The notes beneath the pieces are model-generated. The model was not told where the DNA came from. It did no database searches and saw only the letters and a program-made list of their open reading frames with translations. A program made the position numbers and the translations under genes. Shown piece after piece: positions 1 through 10,300 of a DNA stretch of 64,000 nucleotides (positions within the stretch are counted from its first letter, which is position 1; each line of letters starts with the position of its first letter). Source of the DNA: Marinoscillum sp040218045 (lineage in GTDB: Bacteria > Bacteroidota > Bacteroidia > Cytophagales > Cyclobacteriaceae); NCBI GenBank assembly GCA_040218045.1, contig JAVJQA010000012.1, positions 62,001 to 126,000 on the forward strand. Reading direction: 5' to 3'.

Positions 1-480
1 TTGTTCAGCTTCAGGAATTCCCGCATCAATAGTGCCTTTCATAGGGTAGGAAAAGATCCGGCCATCCCTGATTTTAACGAATGTCTCTGGTGAGAAGACC
101 ACAAATCGATCAGTATATCTCAATTTGTATTTTGCCCGGCTCAAATTATAAATCTCCTGTAATGACAGGTTGGTTTGGATCGGCGTTTGGAAAGTCAGGT
201 TGACGAGGTAGGAGTTGCCATAATTAATGGCGTTGACCACTCGCTCAAACGAGGCATTAAAAACTGATCTCGCTGGAGGGTTTTTAGAAAATGTAAAAGG
301 CCGATCAGAGTGGCCACCAGAAAGCTGATCCGTAATTTCAAACTGTAATTCATCAGGTGTGATCTCATCGAGTGGTTTGATCCAGGTTTGAGTCGCCAAA
401 AAATCTGTGAAAAAGAAAAATGGGATCCTGTTTGATCCCAGTTTGTTCATTTGTTCTATGGCAGCACTTTGTTCAAGCAT
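1..480 (-). CDS. pabB: Aminodeoxychorismate/anthranilate synthase component I (PabB-type), N-terminal part
   Basis: Open from an ATG at 480 to the window edge, 160 codons, so the C-terminal part is missing. The translation has the N-terminal layout of PabB-type chorismate-utilising enzymes: a start-proximal FFFFTDF stretch, then NAINYGNSYLVNLTF, the usual 'G-x-S/T-Y-L-x-N-L-T' block that precedes the chorismate-binding domain. The family transfers ammonia to chorismate to give 4-amino-4-deoxychorismate for folate. The catalytic half lies outside the window, so PabB versus TrpE cannot be settled from residues; the short N-terminus favours PabB. Its ATG overlaps the stop of the upstream small membrane gene by 8 nt, so the two are probably co-transcribed. 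Confidence 0.8.
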   Translation of the reverse strand, partial: MLEQSAAIEQMNKLGSNRIPFFFFTDFLATQTWIKPLDEITPDELQFEITDQLSGGHSDRPFTFSKNPPARSVFNASFERVVNAINYGNSYLVNLTFQTPIQTNLSLQEIYNLSRAKYKLRYTDRFVVFSPETFVKIRDGRIFSYPMKGTIDAGIPEAEQ

Positions 481-778
481 CTTTCTTTTTACCAGTCATT
501 CGACTGATCATTCGTTTTTCGAACTGCCAGAAAAATTGGAATTGGCCAAAGACCAATCCGTAACAAAGTAAGATGACATTGTAAACCGGAAAGATGAGTA
601 TCCAGTAACCAATACTAAACCAAAGTGTACGCTCTCCATCGTCTAAGAAAAAGTCCTGAACAGGCTTTTTCAAAAACATCACCGTAAATCCTGTGCATGC
701 AAAAACAACCAGTACAAGCATGACTTGCAGTCCGTTTTTTAGGTTCCAGCGTTCTTGGAGTTTATCGATCCAGCTCAT
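473..778 (-). CDS. Small two-helix membrane protein (DUF6787-like)
   Basis: A 101-aa protein beginning MSWIDKLQERWNLKNGLQ, with two hydrophobic segments (about residues 18-36 and 53-82) and a basic C-terminus (RMTGKKKDA). The 'short amphipathic start - W-x-LKNGLQV - two membrane helices' layout resembles small Bacteroidota inner-membrane proteins of the DUF6787 group; that match is from memory. An upstream in-frame start at 871 would run through the pseudouridine synthase gene, so I chose the ATG at 778, which overlaps that gene's end by 17 nt. It sits between the RluA-type gene and pabB in one minus-strand run. Function unknown. Confidence 0.65.
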   Translation of the reverse strand: MSWIDKLQERWNLKNGLQVMLVLVVFACTGFTVMFLKKPVQDFFLDDGERTLWFSIGYWILIFPVYNVILLCYGLVFGQFQFFWQFEKRMISRMTGKKKDA

Positions 779-1448
779 TGATGTTTTGTTGGAATTCGTA
801 CCAGTGTGGTTTAGAAGTAAAGGTGATTGGCTCCTTCCGCACTGGATGTACAAAACTAATCTGAAAGGCATGTAAATGAATGCTTTTGTCAGGATTTGGC
901 TCAGGAAATCCGTATTTCAAATCGCCTACAATCGGACATTTCATTTTAGCCAGCTGCACTCTTATTTGATGTGGGCGACCAGTCTTGGGCATCACTTTTA
1001 GTAGAGAGGTCGCTTTATCAGAGGCGACCATCTCATAAGACAACTCTGCTTCCTTACCATTTCCTGAAGGTTTGTTGTGGGCCTTCACGATGTTTCGGCT
1101 ACCATCTTTTACCAACCAGTGGATGAGGGTGTCGGCTGTGATTTCGGGTACACCTTTTACCACTGCCAGATAAGTTTTCTGAATTTGATCCTCTCGAAAG
1201 AGCTTGTTCATGCGCTCCAAAGCTTTCGAAGTACGTGCAAAAACAGTGATCCCACTAACAGGTCGGTCGATCCGATGTGTGGGATGGAGAAAGACATCTC
1301 CTGGTTTGTTGTACCTATCTTTTATGTAAGTGCGGCCCCAGTCAGTGAGTGTAGTATCACCTGTTTTATCCCCTTGTACCAGCCAGCCACTAGGCTTATC
1401 AAGTATCAAAAGATGATTGTCTTCGTAAATGACTTTGGGTGCCTTCAT
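762..1448 (-). CDS. RluA-family RNA pseudouridine synthase
   Basis: 228 aa. It converts specific uridines in rRNA or tRNA to pseudouridine. The family signature HRIDRPVSG is at residues 59-66, with Asp61 as the expected catalytic aspartate; an LDKPSGWLVQ block lies at about 16-25 and the RNA-binding motif TGRPHQIRVQLA near residue 157. There is no N-terminal S4 domain, as in short RluA/RluC-type enzymes; the substrate site cannot be predicted. It starts at an ATG and is the first gene of the minus-strand run leading into the small membrane protein and pabB. Confidence 0.9.
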   Translation of the reverse strand: MKAPKVIYEDNHLLILDKPSGWLVQGDKTGDTTLTDWGRTYIKDRYNKPGDVFLHPTHRIDRPVSGITVFARTSKALERMNKLFREDQIQKTYLAVVKGVPEITADTLIHWLVKDGSRNIVKAHNKPSGNGKEAELSYEMVASDKATSLLKVMPKTGRPHQIRVQLAKMKCPIVGDLKYGFPEPNPDKSIHLHAFQISFVHPVRKEPITFTSKPHWYEFQQNINELDR

Positions 1449-1529
1449 ATTTGCAAAGGAAGGGATACTCTGCTAATTCGCATATAGATACTACCATTTA
1501 GTATCAATAGTTGTTATTTTTAAAGTAGA

Positions 1530-2069
1530 ATGGAAACTGCTAAAATAGATCAAACAAAAGAATGGACTGTGGATGATTACCTCATGCTAGGCGATGATCT
1601 ATTGGCTCAATTAATCAATGGAGAGCTCATTATGTCACCAGCACCCAATACCAATCATCAGCGTGTTTTGCGTAGTTTGTTCAAAGTACTTGATGAATTA
1701 GCCCTCAACGGAGAACTATTTTTTGCACCAATAGATTTGTATGCAGATCGCACGAATGTGTTCCAGCCAGATTTGGTGTTTGTCGCAGAAGCTCAAAAAT
1801 CGATCATTACTGAGCGTGGCATTGAGGGTGCGCCAGCCTTGATTGTGGAGGTTGTGTCGCCCTCCAATAGTTTTGTGGACCGCAACCTGAAGAGGCATAA
1901 GTACCTGGAAATAGGCGTTGCGGAATACTGGATAGTTGACCCGGGTAACAAAACCCTTGAAATATACACCACTAACACGGATAAGCCATCACTCTATCTG
2001 GCCGGTGAAGGCAAAGTGACCTCCAATATTTTGGGCAATAGGACGTTTGATCTTCAGGTTCTATTCTGA
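1530..2069 (+). CDS. Uma2-family (DUF820) putative endonuclease
   Basis: 179 aa with the PD-(D/E)XK-like Uma2 fold pattern: LINGELIMSPAPN near residues 28-40, Asp81 in QPDLVFV, Glu107 in ALIVEVVSPS, and Lys124 followed by YLEIGVAEYWIVDP. These are the expected acidic and lysine positions of the nuclease-like core. The family is common in cyanobacteria and Bacteroidota and mostly uncharacterised; nuclease function is predicted. A second, divergent copy lies 1 kb downstream with a membrane/ABC pair between them. Confidence 0.85.
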   Translation: METAKIDQTKEWTVDDYLMLGDDLLAQLINGELIMSPAPNTNHQRVLRSLFKVLDELALNGELFFAPIDLYADRTNVFQPDLVFVAEAQKSIITERGIEGAPALIVEVVSPSNSFVDRNLKRHKYLEIGVAEYWIVDPGNKTLEIYTTNTDKPSLYLAGEGKVTSNILGNRTFDLQVLF

Positions 2070-2084
2070 TCAAAACCACCTGAC

Positions 2085-2390
2085 TTGAGATTTGCCAAAA
2101 TACTGTCTATCCTTTATCGTGACTTTATAGTTTACAACCTTGTATTCACTTTTGCTGGATTTTGGTACCTGTTTTTCTATGGCCGCATGAGTTTGCCGTA
2201 CCTGTTTTGGATTAAGGTAGTAGGATTTCTGGTTCTCGGGCTTTGGTATTATCAAACCCGTAGGCATCGGTTTTATTTTTATTACAATCTTGGCTATTCT
2301 CTCAAAGCACTAATCCTCTATTCGGTTTCGTTAGATTCTGGAATTGCTTTGTTGATCTATATACCTACCAATGTCCTTGCTGGAAATTGA
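2085..2390 (+). CDS. Small membrane protein upstream of an ABC ATPase
   Basis: 101 aa, mostly hydrophobic: helices at about residues 13-32, 38-55 and 67-93, with a basic YYQTRRHRFYFYY segment between. The only start that includes the first helix is a TTG at 2085; the first ATG is at codon 35, so the start is uncertain. Its end overlaps the next gene (ABC ATPase) by 20 nt, which indicates translational coupling and makes a membrane partner for that ATPase a reasonable guess. I do not recognise a family. Confidence 0.5.
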   Translation: MRFAKILSILYRDFIVYNLVFTFAGFWYLFFYGRMSLPYLFWIKVVGFLVLGLWYYQTRRHRFYFYYNLGYSLKALILYSVSLDSGIALLIYIPTNVLAGN

Positions 2391-3015
2391 TAGTGTAAAT
2401 TTTAGTTATGGGAACAATAAGATCCTTTCCAATATCTACCTGAAGGTCAATCAGGGCGAGGTTGTAGGTTTTTTGGGGCGGAATGGTTGTGGGAAATCCA
2501 CCCTTTTAAAAGTGATTTTCGGATCAATTTCGGGAGAAAGTCAGTCAGTAAGGTTTGATGGTCAGTATATACAGACACCTTTTAAAACTGGAAAAGTCAA
2601 GTTTCTTCCGCAGGATGGCTTATTCCCTCAGTTTTTAACTCCAAACCAGGCAATTGAACTATATGAAGCAGATTCTGTCAGATTACTCAAAGAACCTGAA
2701 ATGATTGAGTATGCAGATCGTCCATTTAGCGAGATGTCTGGAGGGATCGTCAAGTTCATAGAAACCTTGATCGTATTGTTCTCTCCCGGACAATTCGTAT
2801 TGTTGGATGAGCCCTTCTCTTATGTAGCACCGGTTTTGGTCGATAGGCTTATTCCTTTGATCAAAGAAGTGTCTCAGACTAAAGGCGTGCTCTTAACCGA
2901 TCACCAATACAGGTCCATTTTGGAGGTTTCTGACCGATTGTATCTTTTGAGAAACCAAAGCTTGAGGCCTGTTAAGAAGGTGCAAGAGTTACAGGATATG
3001 GGGTATATTGGTTGA
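2371..3015 (+). CDS. ABC transporter-type ATP-binding protein
   Basis: 214-aa stand-alone nucleotide-binding domain. Walker A GRNGCGKST is at residues 36-44, a Q-loop LPQD at 79-82, Walker B FVLLDEP at 142-148 and an H-loop TDHQY near 175. The signature is MSGGI (122-126), a weakened form of LSGGQ, and the following D-loop region is unusual (FSYVAP). It probably works with the overlapping small membrane protein; substrate unknown. Short ATPases of this type in Bacteroidota are often annotated only as an ATP-binding cassette protein. Confidence 0.85.
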   Translation: MSLLEIDSVNFSYGNNKILSNIYLKVNQGEVVGFLGRNGCGKSTLLKVIFGSISGESQSVRFDGQYIQTPFKTGKVKFLPQDGLFPQFLTPNQAIELYEADSVRLLKEPEMIEYADRPFSEMSGGIVKFIETLIVLFSPGQFVLLDEPFSYVAPVLVDRLIPLIKEVSQTKGVLLTDHQYRSILEVSDRLYLLRNQSLRPVKKVQELQDMGYIG

Positions 3016-3085
3016 TCGGAATTTTTGTTTTCTAAGATAAAGACTTGCATTAAAGTCGTTAACTTTAAATAAATCATTAATAAAA

Positions 3086-3643
3086 ATGGCTATACAACTG
3101 GAAAAGAGACTACTTAACGCAGATGAGTATCAGCTCATGTCTGAAGCTGGTATCTTAAAGCCCTCCGATAAAGTAGAGCTAATCAATGGAGAGATTATTA
3201 AAATGAGTCCTATAGGAAGTCGACATGCGGCAGTAGTAGATCGTATAAATCGTTTATTGCACAATCTAACAGATGAACAAAGTATTGTAAGAGTGCAGGC
3301 ACCAATTGTAGCAGGGGATATGAGCCAGCCAGAACCAGATATATCGATTCTTAAGTCTCGTGATGATTTCTATGCCACACAACACCCTCGGGGAGCTGAC
3401 ATCTACCTGGTGATTGAGGTGACTGATACTACTTATGATTTTGACGAGAGCGTAAAAAGCCGCATTTACGCTGAGGCTGGCATACCCGAGTTTTGGTTAG
3501 TCGACCTAAGAAATGATTTAATGGAAATTAAAAGCCAACCTGAAAACGGAATCTATAAACAAACCCAACTTCTTGTAGCAGGAGATGCTTATCAGTTTCA
3601 ATTATTGGGTTTTCAGATTACAATAAATGACCTTATCGGATAA
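3086..3643 (+). CDS. Uma2-family (DUF820) putative endonuclease, second copy
   Basis: 185 aa. The core of the fold is visible: VELINGEIIKMSPIG at 30-44, Asp85 in EPDISIL, Glu111 in IYLVIEVTDTT, and Lys124 followed by RIYAEAGIPEFWLVDL. It is clearly divergent from the copy at 1530-2069. It carries its own A+T-rich upstream stretch and its stop codon directly abuts the convergent prfC gene. Nuclease function is predicted from fold only. Confidence 0.85.
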   Translation: MAIQLEKRLLNADEYQLMSEAGILKPSDKVELINGEIIKMSPIGSRHAAVVDRINRLLHNLTDEQSIVRVQAPIVAGDMSQPEPDISILKSRDDFYATQHPRGADIYLVIEVTDTTYDFDESVKSRIYAEAGIPEFWLVDLRNDLMEIKSQPENGIYKQTQLLVAGDAYQFQLLGFQITINDLIG

Positions 3644-5224
3644 TCAAAACTCACTGATAAAGTGGAAATCAATGTCCGGGAAGTTATCCTGAACCATCTG
3701 TAACCACGCTTTGGATTCTGCCATAAAAACCAGTTTTCCTTCCTTATCACGAGCAATGTGCCTGTATTTATCTTTCACAAATGCATCCAGCTTAGATTGA
3801 TCTTGAGCGCTGATCCAACAAGCCTTGTGAATATTTACTGCATCAAACCTCGCTTTAGCGTTGTATTCATTAAGCAGTCTGTATTGTAGGACTTCAAACT
3901 GAAGTGCTCCCACCGTGCCAACCACTTTTCTGGAGCCCATTTCGAATGTAAACAACTGAGCAACCCCCTCATCCATTAGCTGGCTCAGCCCTTTGTCCAG
4001 CTGCTTGGATTTCATAGCATCCAGGTTGATCACTTCGCGGAAGAGCTCCGGAGAGAACGACGGGATTCCTTTGTACAATCCTTTTTCGCCTTCTGTCAGG
4101 GTGTCACCAATTTTAAGGTTCCCGGTATCATAAAGCCCCACAATATCCCCGGGGAATGCTTCTTCTACGGTCTCTTTTTGCTGGGCCATAAATGCCGTGG
4201 CATTAGAGAAGCGGAAAGGTTTGTCCTGACGGACATGGTAGTAGTTGCTACCTCGCTTGAATGTACCAGAGCAGATTCTGGCAAATGCAATCCTGTTTCT
4301 ATGCTTAGGATCCATGTTTGCATGGATCTTAAATATGAAACCTGAGAATTTCTTTTCATTAGGTTCTACAAGTCTTACTTCAGTTTCTCTGGCTTTTGGC
4401 GGGGGCGCAATCTGAATAAAGCAGTCAAGGAGTTCCCTCACTCCAAAGTTATTCACAGCACTGCCAAAGAAAACCGGCGCCACTTCGCCACGCAGATAAG
4501 CTTCCTTGTCCAAAGGATCATATACACCATTGACCAGTTCTATTTCTTCCCGAAGTTCTCTAACCATCGATTCAGGAAGCTTCTCATCTAGCTTAGGGTC
4601 TTCCACTCCTTTGATCTCCACCACGTCCGTTACCTTTTTGGTTTTATTCGGTTCGTAGAGATTCAGGTTATTTTCAAAAATATTGTAAACACCACGCAGT
4701 GATTTTCCCATTCCGATCGGCCAGCTCATCGGGCGAACTTTGATGTTGAGTTTTTCCTCAATCTCATCGAGTAAGTCAAAGGCATCGCGGCCTTCACGGT
4801 CTAGTTTGTTGATAAAACAAAGGACTGGGGTTTTTCGCATTCTACAAACCTCCATGAGCTTTTCGGTTTGTTGCTCTACACCTTTCACACAGTCGATTAC
4901 CATGATCACTGAATCTACAGCCGTAAGCGTGCGGTAAGTATCTTCAGCAAAGTCTTCGTGACCAGGCGTATCAAGGATGTTTATTTTGAGGTCTTTGTAG
5001 TCAAATCCCATCACTGAGGTGGCTACTGAGATGCCACGCTGTTTCTCTATCTCCATCCAGTCAGAGCGAGTGCCCATGTCTATCTTGTTGGACTTTACAG
5101 CTCCTGCAGTCTGAATCGCACCCCCAAATAGGAGTAATTTTTCAGTGAGGGTTGTTTTACCGGCATCCGGGTGAGCAATGATGCCAAACGTACGTCGCTT
5201 CTGTATTTCCTGTTCTAGAGTCAT
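3644..5224 (-). CDS. prfC: Peptide chain release factor 3
   Basis: 526 aa, the usual length of RF3, the translational GTPase that recycles RF1/RF2 from the ribosome after peptide release. GTPase motifs are intact: G1 HPDAGKTT at residues 18-25, a switch region KQRGISVATSVM, G3 DTPGHEDFAEDTYRTL, G4 NKLDREGRD. The C-terminal half has the RF3 blocks GAVGTLQFEVLQYRL-like (here VGALQFEVLQYRLLNEY). Transcribed away from the LytTR/LytS pair with an 86-nt gap upstream. Confidence 0.97.
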   Translation of the reverse strand: MTLEQEIQKRRTFGIIAHPDAGKTTLTEKLLLFGGAIQTAGAVKSNKIDMGTRSDWMEIEKQRGISVATSVMGFDYKDLKINILDTPGHEDFAEDTYRTLTAVDSVIMVIDCVKGVEQQTEKLMEVCRMRKTPVLCFINKLDREGRDAFDLLDEIEEKLNIKVRPMSWPIGMGKSLRGVYNIFENNLNLYEPNKTKKVTDVVEIKGVEDPKLDEKLPESMVRELREEIELVNGVYDPLDKEAYLRGEVAPVFFGSAVNNFGVRELLDCFIQIAPPPKARETEVRLVEPNEKKFSGFIFKIHANMDPKHRNRIAFARICSGTFKRGSNYYHVRQDKPFRFSNATAFMAQQKETVEEAFPGDIVGLYDTGNLKIGDTLTEGEKGLYKGIPSFSPELFREVINLDAMKSKQLDKGLSQLMDEGVAQLFTFEMGSRKVVGTVGALQFEVLQYRLLNEYNAKARFDAVNIHKACWISAQDQSKLDAFVKDKYRHIARDKEGKLVFMAESKAWLQMVQDNFPDIDFHFISEF

Positions 5225-5310
5225 TCCCTGTCTTGATATCAGGGCGCAAAGTTAAGCTTATTAGCTGAAGACTAAAATGTAAAAATGTGTTGGTGTTGGC
5301 ACATCAAATA

Positions 5311-6036
5311 TTACCCTCTCAGTATTTTGCCTTTCACCTCAGATTGGTAGTTTCTGCCAATGGGTAAATACTTACCACCTATTTCTACCTGATTGCCATC
5401 TATGGCTTTGATCTTATCTAGCGAGGCGGTGTAACTGCGGTGGATTCGCATAAAGTTTTCTGGAGGCAGCAGGTCAGTAAATGAGTGCAGGTTATGATGC
5501 ACAATCAGGTCTTCATTGATGGTACGGACCATCACATAATCCTTAAGCGATTCGATGTACAGGATGTCTTTGAGGAATACCTTCACCATTTTCTTATCTA
5601 CTTTCAGGAACAGGTGGTCGATTTTCTGATCTCCATCAGTAGAATGAGCCGCCGAGGTAGCTGGCTTGATCTGGAGCCTGTCCTGCACTTTTTGGACCAT
5701 TCTATAGAATCGCGGAAACTCAATTGGCTTGACTAAATAGTCCACCACATCATAGTCGTAACTTTCTACTGCATATTCCCTATAGGCAGTGGTAATCACC
5801 ACAAGTGGTGGATCCTTAAGGGTCTGAAGAAGCTCCATACCACTTAGTTTGGGCATATTTATATCTAAAAAGATCAAATCAACCTCTGCTTCCCGCAGTA
5901 TCTTCAGTGCTTCGATGGCACTATTGCAGGTGCTGACACATCTAAAGTTATCCACTTCTTCGATGTATTTTTCTACCACTTTAATGGCTAGTGGTTCGTC
6001 ATCTATGATCAAGCATTTCACTTCCATATCTTTCAT
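5311..6036 (-). CDS. LytTR-family response regulator
   Basis: 241 aa. An N-terminal receiver domain has Asp12/Asp13, phosphoacceptor Asp58 in LIFLDINMP, and Lys103 in LVKPIEF. The C-terminal LytTR DNA-binding domain runs from about residue 140 (FLKVDKKMVKVFLKDILYIESLKDYV ... MRIHRSYTASLDKI). Such regulators bind DNA as LytTR dimers after phosphorylation by a LytS-type kinase. Its ATG overlaps the kinase stop codon (ATGA), so the pair is translationally coupled. The pair is divergent from susC with about 290 bp between, but nothing shows that it controls that locus. Confidence 0.95.
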   Translation of the reverse strand: MKDMEVKCLIIDDEPLAIKVVEKYIEEVDNFRCVSTCNSAIEALKILREAEVDLIFLDINMPKLSGMELLQTLKDPPLVVITTAYREYAVESYDYDVVDYLVKPIEFPRFYRMVQKVQDRLQIKPATSAAHSTDGDQKIDHLFLKVDKKMVKVFLKDILYIESLKDYVMVRTINEDLIVHHNLHSFTDLLPPENFMRIHRSYTASLDKIKAIDGNQVEIGGKYLPIGRNYQSEVKGKILRG

Positions 6037-7088
6037 TTCAATGGTAAAACCAGGTGCACTTTATATTTTCTGCCTTCTGTTTGGATGTCCAGTGTATACC
6101 GATCGTTATACAGAAGATTGAGACGTCTCACGGTGTTTTGTAGCCCTATTCCTTCGTTTCCATTCAAGCGTTCTATCTCTTTCGAATCCTCATAATCTTT
6201 TTGCCAGTTTTCCACCTCAAAGATCAATTCAGTGGATCGTACTTCCAGAAGAATTCTGATTTCAATCTCACCCGTAGGGGATTCACCACTGTGTTTGATA
6301 CTATTTTCAACAAACGGCGACAGTATAAGCGGAGCTATTTTGCCTTCATCCAATTTGCCGGAGATTTCAAAGTCTACATTGAGTTTTGATCCGAATCTGA
6401 TTTTTTCCAACTCAATATAATTTTTCATATGTGTGACAGTTTCCATCAGAGATACCAGATCCGCTTTAGCTCGATAGATCACAAAACTCATCAGGTTGGA
6501 GAGTTTCAGAATGGTATTTGGTGCCAATTCGGATTTCTCCAAAGTCAGTGCATACAGACTGTTGAGTGTATTGAAAAAGAAATGCGGCTGGATCTGGCTT
6601 TTTAAGTACGCCAATTCAGTTTCCAGGCTGGTTTTTTCCATTTCGCGCTGGGCGTCGCGTTCCCTTACCCGATCCACAGTGAGTTTGATGGCAGCTGTAA
6701 CTCCTACTATATAAAGCTCACCTACAAAGACAGAGATGATGTAGCTCACCCCAAAAAGATTGGTTTCTTCATATACAGACTCTGGCCAGATGTTGGTGGT
6801 CACGAGCAAATAATTCAACACAATCCGAACTAGGGACATCATCAGTATGGACAGAAGAAGAGCCAGCACATAAAATGTAAAGCGTTTTCTAGTGAGCAGG
6901 CGAGGTACCAGCCAATACAAGTTGAAATAACAAAGAATGATATGAATTGGGAATTCCACAAGGTTGGACTTGATGGAATAGACATAATCTCCGAAATAGT
7001 GTCCCCAGCGTACACTATTAAATGAAAAATACCCCACCCAAAAAAGGATGTGGATCAGTACTTCTCTATGTTCTTTTAGCTTATTCAA
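6033..7088 (-). CDS. LytS-type sensor histidine kinase
   Basis: 351 aa. Four hydrophobic segments (about residues 10-25, 43-62, 70-96, 112-134) form the membrane sensor. They are followed by a short coiled linker and the His_kinase (PF06580) domain, with phosphoacceptor His169 in KSQIQPHFFFNTLNSLYAL. The ATPase part has PLILSPFVENSIKHSG (N box) and GNEGIGLQNTVRRL (G box). There is no periplasmic domain of note, so the signal is likely membrane-borne or intracellular. Upstream gene of the operon with the LytTR regulator. Confidence 0.95.
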   Translation of the reverse strand: MNKLKEHREVLIHILFWVGYFSFNSVRWGHYFGDYVYSIKSNLVEFPIHIILCYFNLYWLVPRLLTRKRFTFYVLALLLSILMMSLVRIVLNYLLVTTNIWPESVYEETNLFGVSYIISVFVGELYIVGVTAAIKLTVDRVRERDAQREMEKTSLETELAYLKSQIQPHFFFNTLNSLYALTLEKSELAPNTILKLSNLMSFVIYRAKADLVSLMETVTHMKNYIELEKIRFGSKLNVDFEISGKLDEGKIAPLILSPFVENSIKHSGESPTGEIEIRILLEVRSTELIFEVENWQKDYEDSKEIERLNGNEGIGLQNTVRRLNLLYNDRYTLDIQTEGRKYKVHLVLPLK

Positions 7089-7248
7089 ATGCTTGTTGAT
7101 TCGGGAAAACCTACAGTTGACCCGGTAATTTATCTTTAGAGATTTAAGGGTAGTTGATTTTTTTCTAATTTATCGCCTTCAACCTCTTATTTTATCTAAA
7201 CAGTTGATTTTTAACTATTAACAGCGTCCGTGCCATTCGTAGTAATTC

Positions 7249-7322
7249 GAATGCTGTTTAGCGATGGATGTTTGTCGTACTGCGAATAAATTTTTTCATG
7301 ATCAAACAACCCTGTTAATTAG
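7249..7322 (+). promoter_or_regulatory. Conserved leader element A, upstream of susC
   Basis: A 74-bp stretch just upstream of susC that aligns without gaps to 12198-12271, upstream of the GH20 gene, with about 50 identical positions, densest in the first 46 (36 of 46). The core is TGTTTAGCGATG, 17 variable bases, then TACTGC and AATAAATTTT. TTTAGC and GC(T/G)AAT form a weak inverted repeat around the variable part. It may be a promoter/operator region or a leader RNA. Confidence 0.5.
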
Positions 7323-7376
7323 ATGCCATGGCTGGTAAAACGGCTAGCTAACCACTTTAAACTTAAAGTTATTCTT

Positions 7377-10300
7377 ATGAGGAAAATACTACCATTTTTT
7401 ATGATGATGCTGATTGGTGTCGTAGCATTCGGGCAGAGAGTTGTTTCCGGAACTATAACTGACGCTGAATCAGGAGAGCCTGTTCCCGGGACTACAGTAC
7501 TCGTTAAAGGCACGAGCACCGGTACCACTACAGACCTGGACGGAAACTATCGATTAGAAGTACCAACAGACGCGGTGCTTGTCTTCTCATTTATTGGCTA
7601 TACCAATACTGAGATTGAGGTAGGCAATAGGAGTGTAGTAGACATAAAGCTACAAGCAGATCTCACGGAGTTGGGAGAAGTAGTCGTTACTGCACTTGGT
7701 ATCGAAAAGGAATCAAAGACATTAGGTTACTCGGTTACCAGAGTGAATGGAGATGCCTTTACAAAGGCCCGAGAAATCAGTGTAGCCAACAATCTGGTAG
7801 GGAGAGTTGCAGGAGTGAACAGTAGTTCTCCTTCAACAGGACCTGGAGGATCATCACGAGTGACTATTAGAGGTAACACTTCGCTTTCTGGATTTAATCA
7901 GCCACTATATGTAGTGAATGGTATCCAGATTCAGAATACCAACCTTGGTAATGCAGGCAAATGGGATGGTGCTGATTACGGAGATGCCATTTCTGCAATC
8001 AATCCTGATGATATAGAAGACATCACGGTACTAAAGGGTGGTGCTGCTGCTGCTCTTTATGGACAAAGAGGTAGAAATGGGGTCATTCTTATCACTACCA
8101 AGTCAGGAAAGTCAGGACAAGGTTTGGGGATTGATTTCAATTCTAACTTTACAATAGATAAGATAAATGACTTCAGGGAGTTTCAGCAACAATACGGTCA
8201 GGGAACCCAAGGTTTAGCTCCAACCGATCAAACGAGTGCCCTGAATACTGGGTTAAGCTCATGGGGAGCTCCATTAAATGGCTCATCGGTGACCTTATTT
8301 GATGGGAAGAGCCACCCATATAGTGCTGTAAATGGAGACAACTTTGATAAGTTTTATGAGACTGGTTCCACAGTAACCAATTCATTGGCGATTTCTGGTG
8401 GAGGCGAATCTGGTTCATTCAGATTGTCATTGAGTGATTTGAGAAACAATTCTGTCTATAGAGGCGCAGACTACCAGAGACAAACAATCAATCTTGATGC
8501 TAATTATAAGCTGTCACCAAAATGGACAGGAAGTGCTAACATCAATTACACTAAAGATAACGCTGGCAGAATAAAAGTAAATGACGCACCGGGCAATGGA
8601 AACTTCGCCATCATGTTCTTACCTCCAAATGTGGACGCGGATTATTTAGGCAATGGTTACGATGAGTCTTATGATGAAATTCTTGTTTCATCCGATGCAT
8701 TTACCACAAACCCGTATTTCGCCGCAAATAGGTTCATCACAGAATCCTCGAAGGATCGGGTAATGAGTGTTGCTAGTTTGAGATATACTCCTACGGAGTG
8801 GATGTACATTCAGGCAAGAATTGCAAATGACTTCTACGCCTTCAACGCAACTCAGATTACTCCAACAGGTACTGCTTACCGACGCGCAGGAGGTTTAGAC
8901 CAACAGAAAACAATCAATCACAATGAGACCAACGCTGATTTCTTAATTGGTGTAAACAAGGATATCAATAAAGATTTCACTTTTGGGCTAACCCTGGGAG
9001 GCAACATTCTTAAGTTCAATCAGAAGATTGTAACCGTGAATGCCAGTCAGTTTGCATTTCCATTCTTGTATAACCCGGGAACGGCTGCTACAAATGGAGC
9101 CAATGTAGAAGAACCGGAAAAAGAAGTTCATTCTCTATATGGTTCAATGGAACTGGGTTTCAGAGACATGTTGTTTTTGAACGTTACAGACAGGAATGAC
9201 TGGTCCAGTACTTTGCCGACAAACAATAACTCGTACAATTATCCATCAGTTAACCTTGCCTATGTGTTCTCTGAAAGCTTTGATCTTCCATTCCTTGATC
9301 TTGGAAAGATTAGAGTAGGTTATGCCAGGGTCGGAGGTGATGCAGACCCTTTCCAAACGAGTCTATATTACTCCACTTTGGGAAGTGCCAACAATGGAGT
9401 TCCTCTTGGAGATATTTCCAATAAAGTTCCTAATGGTGCATTGGAGCCACTTCAGGTGACTGAATTTGAAATTGGAGGTCAGCTTGAGTTTGCTGGAGGT
9501 AGAGTGTTCACTGATTTCGCCTGGTACAATAAGCAAACGCTTAATGATATAGTAGAAGTAGGTGTTTCAAGAGCGTCCGGATATCAGTCTGCTTTGGTAA
9601 ATGTGGCCAAGATAGAGAATAAAGGATTCGAGTTTCTGATCGGAGGTGTTCCAGTCAGGACTTCCACAGTTAAGTGGACTTCTACCTTCAATTTTGCTAA
9701 CAACAAAAACAAGGTGGTGGCTTTGGCCGAAGGTCAGGAAAGCCTCACTGTTGGGGAATCAAGAAATGGCCGTGCCTTCATTCAGCACCTGGTAGATTAT
9801 CCGTTTGCTCAGGTTATGGCCTATGATTATATGCGAGATGATGCTGGCAATTTAGTTTTAGGGCCTACTGGTTTGCCACAAGCTGCTGCTGAGCTTACTC
9901 CGCAAGGCACAGGTGTACACCCAATTACAGGTGGTTGGAGCAACGATATCAAGGTAAAAAATGTAACACTTTCATTCTTGATTGACTTCAAATCTGGCGG
10001 TGTGATTTATTCTGGTACAAATGCCCTTTCTTATGGCAATGGACTACATGAGGAAACACTGGAAGGCAGGTCTGAAGGAATAACACTTTCAGGAGTGAAT
10101 GTAGATGGCAACACAGTGAATTCTACCGTAACAGGCCAGAATTACTTCGGTGCTCTTGCCGGAATTTCCAAAATCCATGTTTACGATGCTGATTTTATCA
10201 AATTCAGGTCATTGAGTTTGACTTATGATTTTCCAAAAATTGGCAAAATGAAAGGGTTGAGCTTGTCTGTGGTAGGAAGAAACCTATTCTACATCAGTAG

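Noticed and set aside
1077..1487. 136-codon plus-strand frame
   Set aside because: Lies opposite the pseudouridine synthase gene, which has clear motifs.
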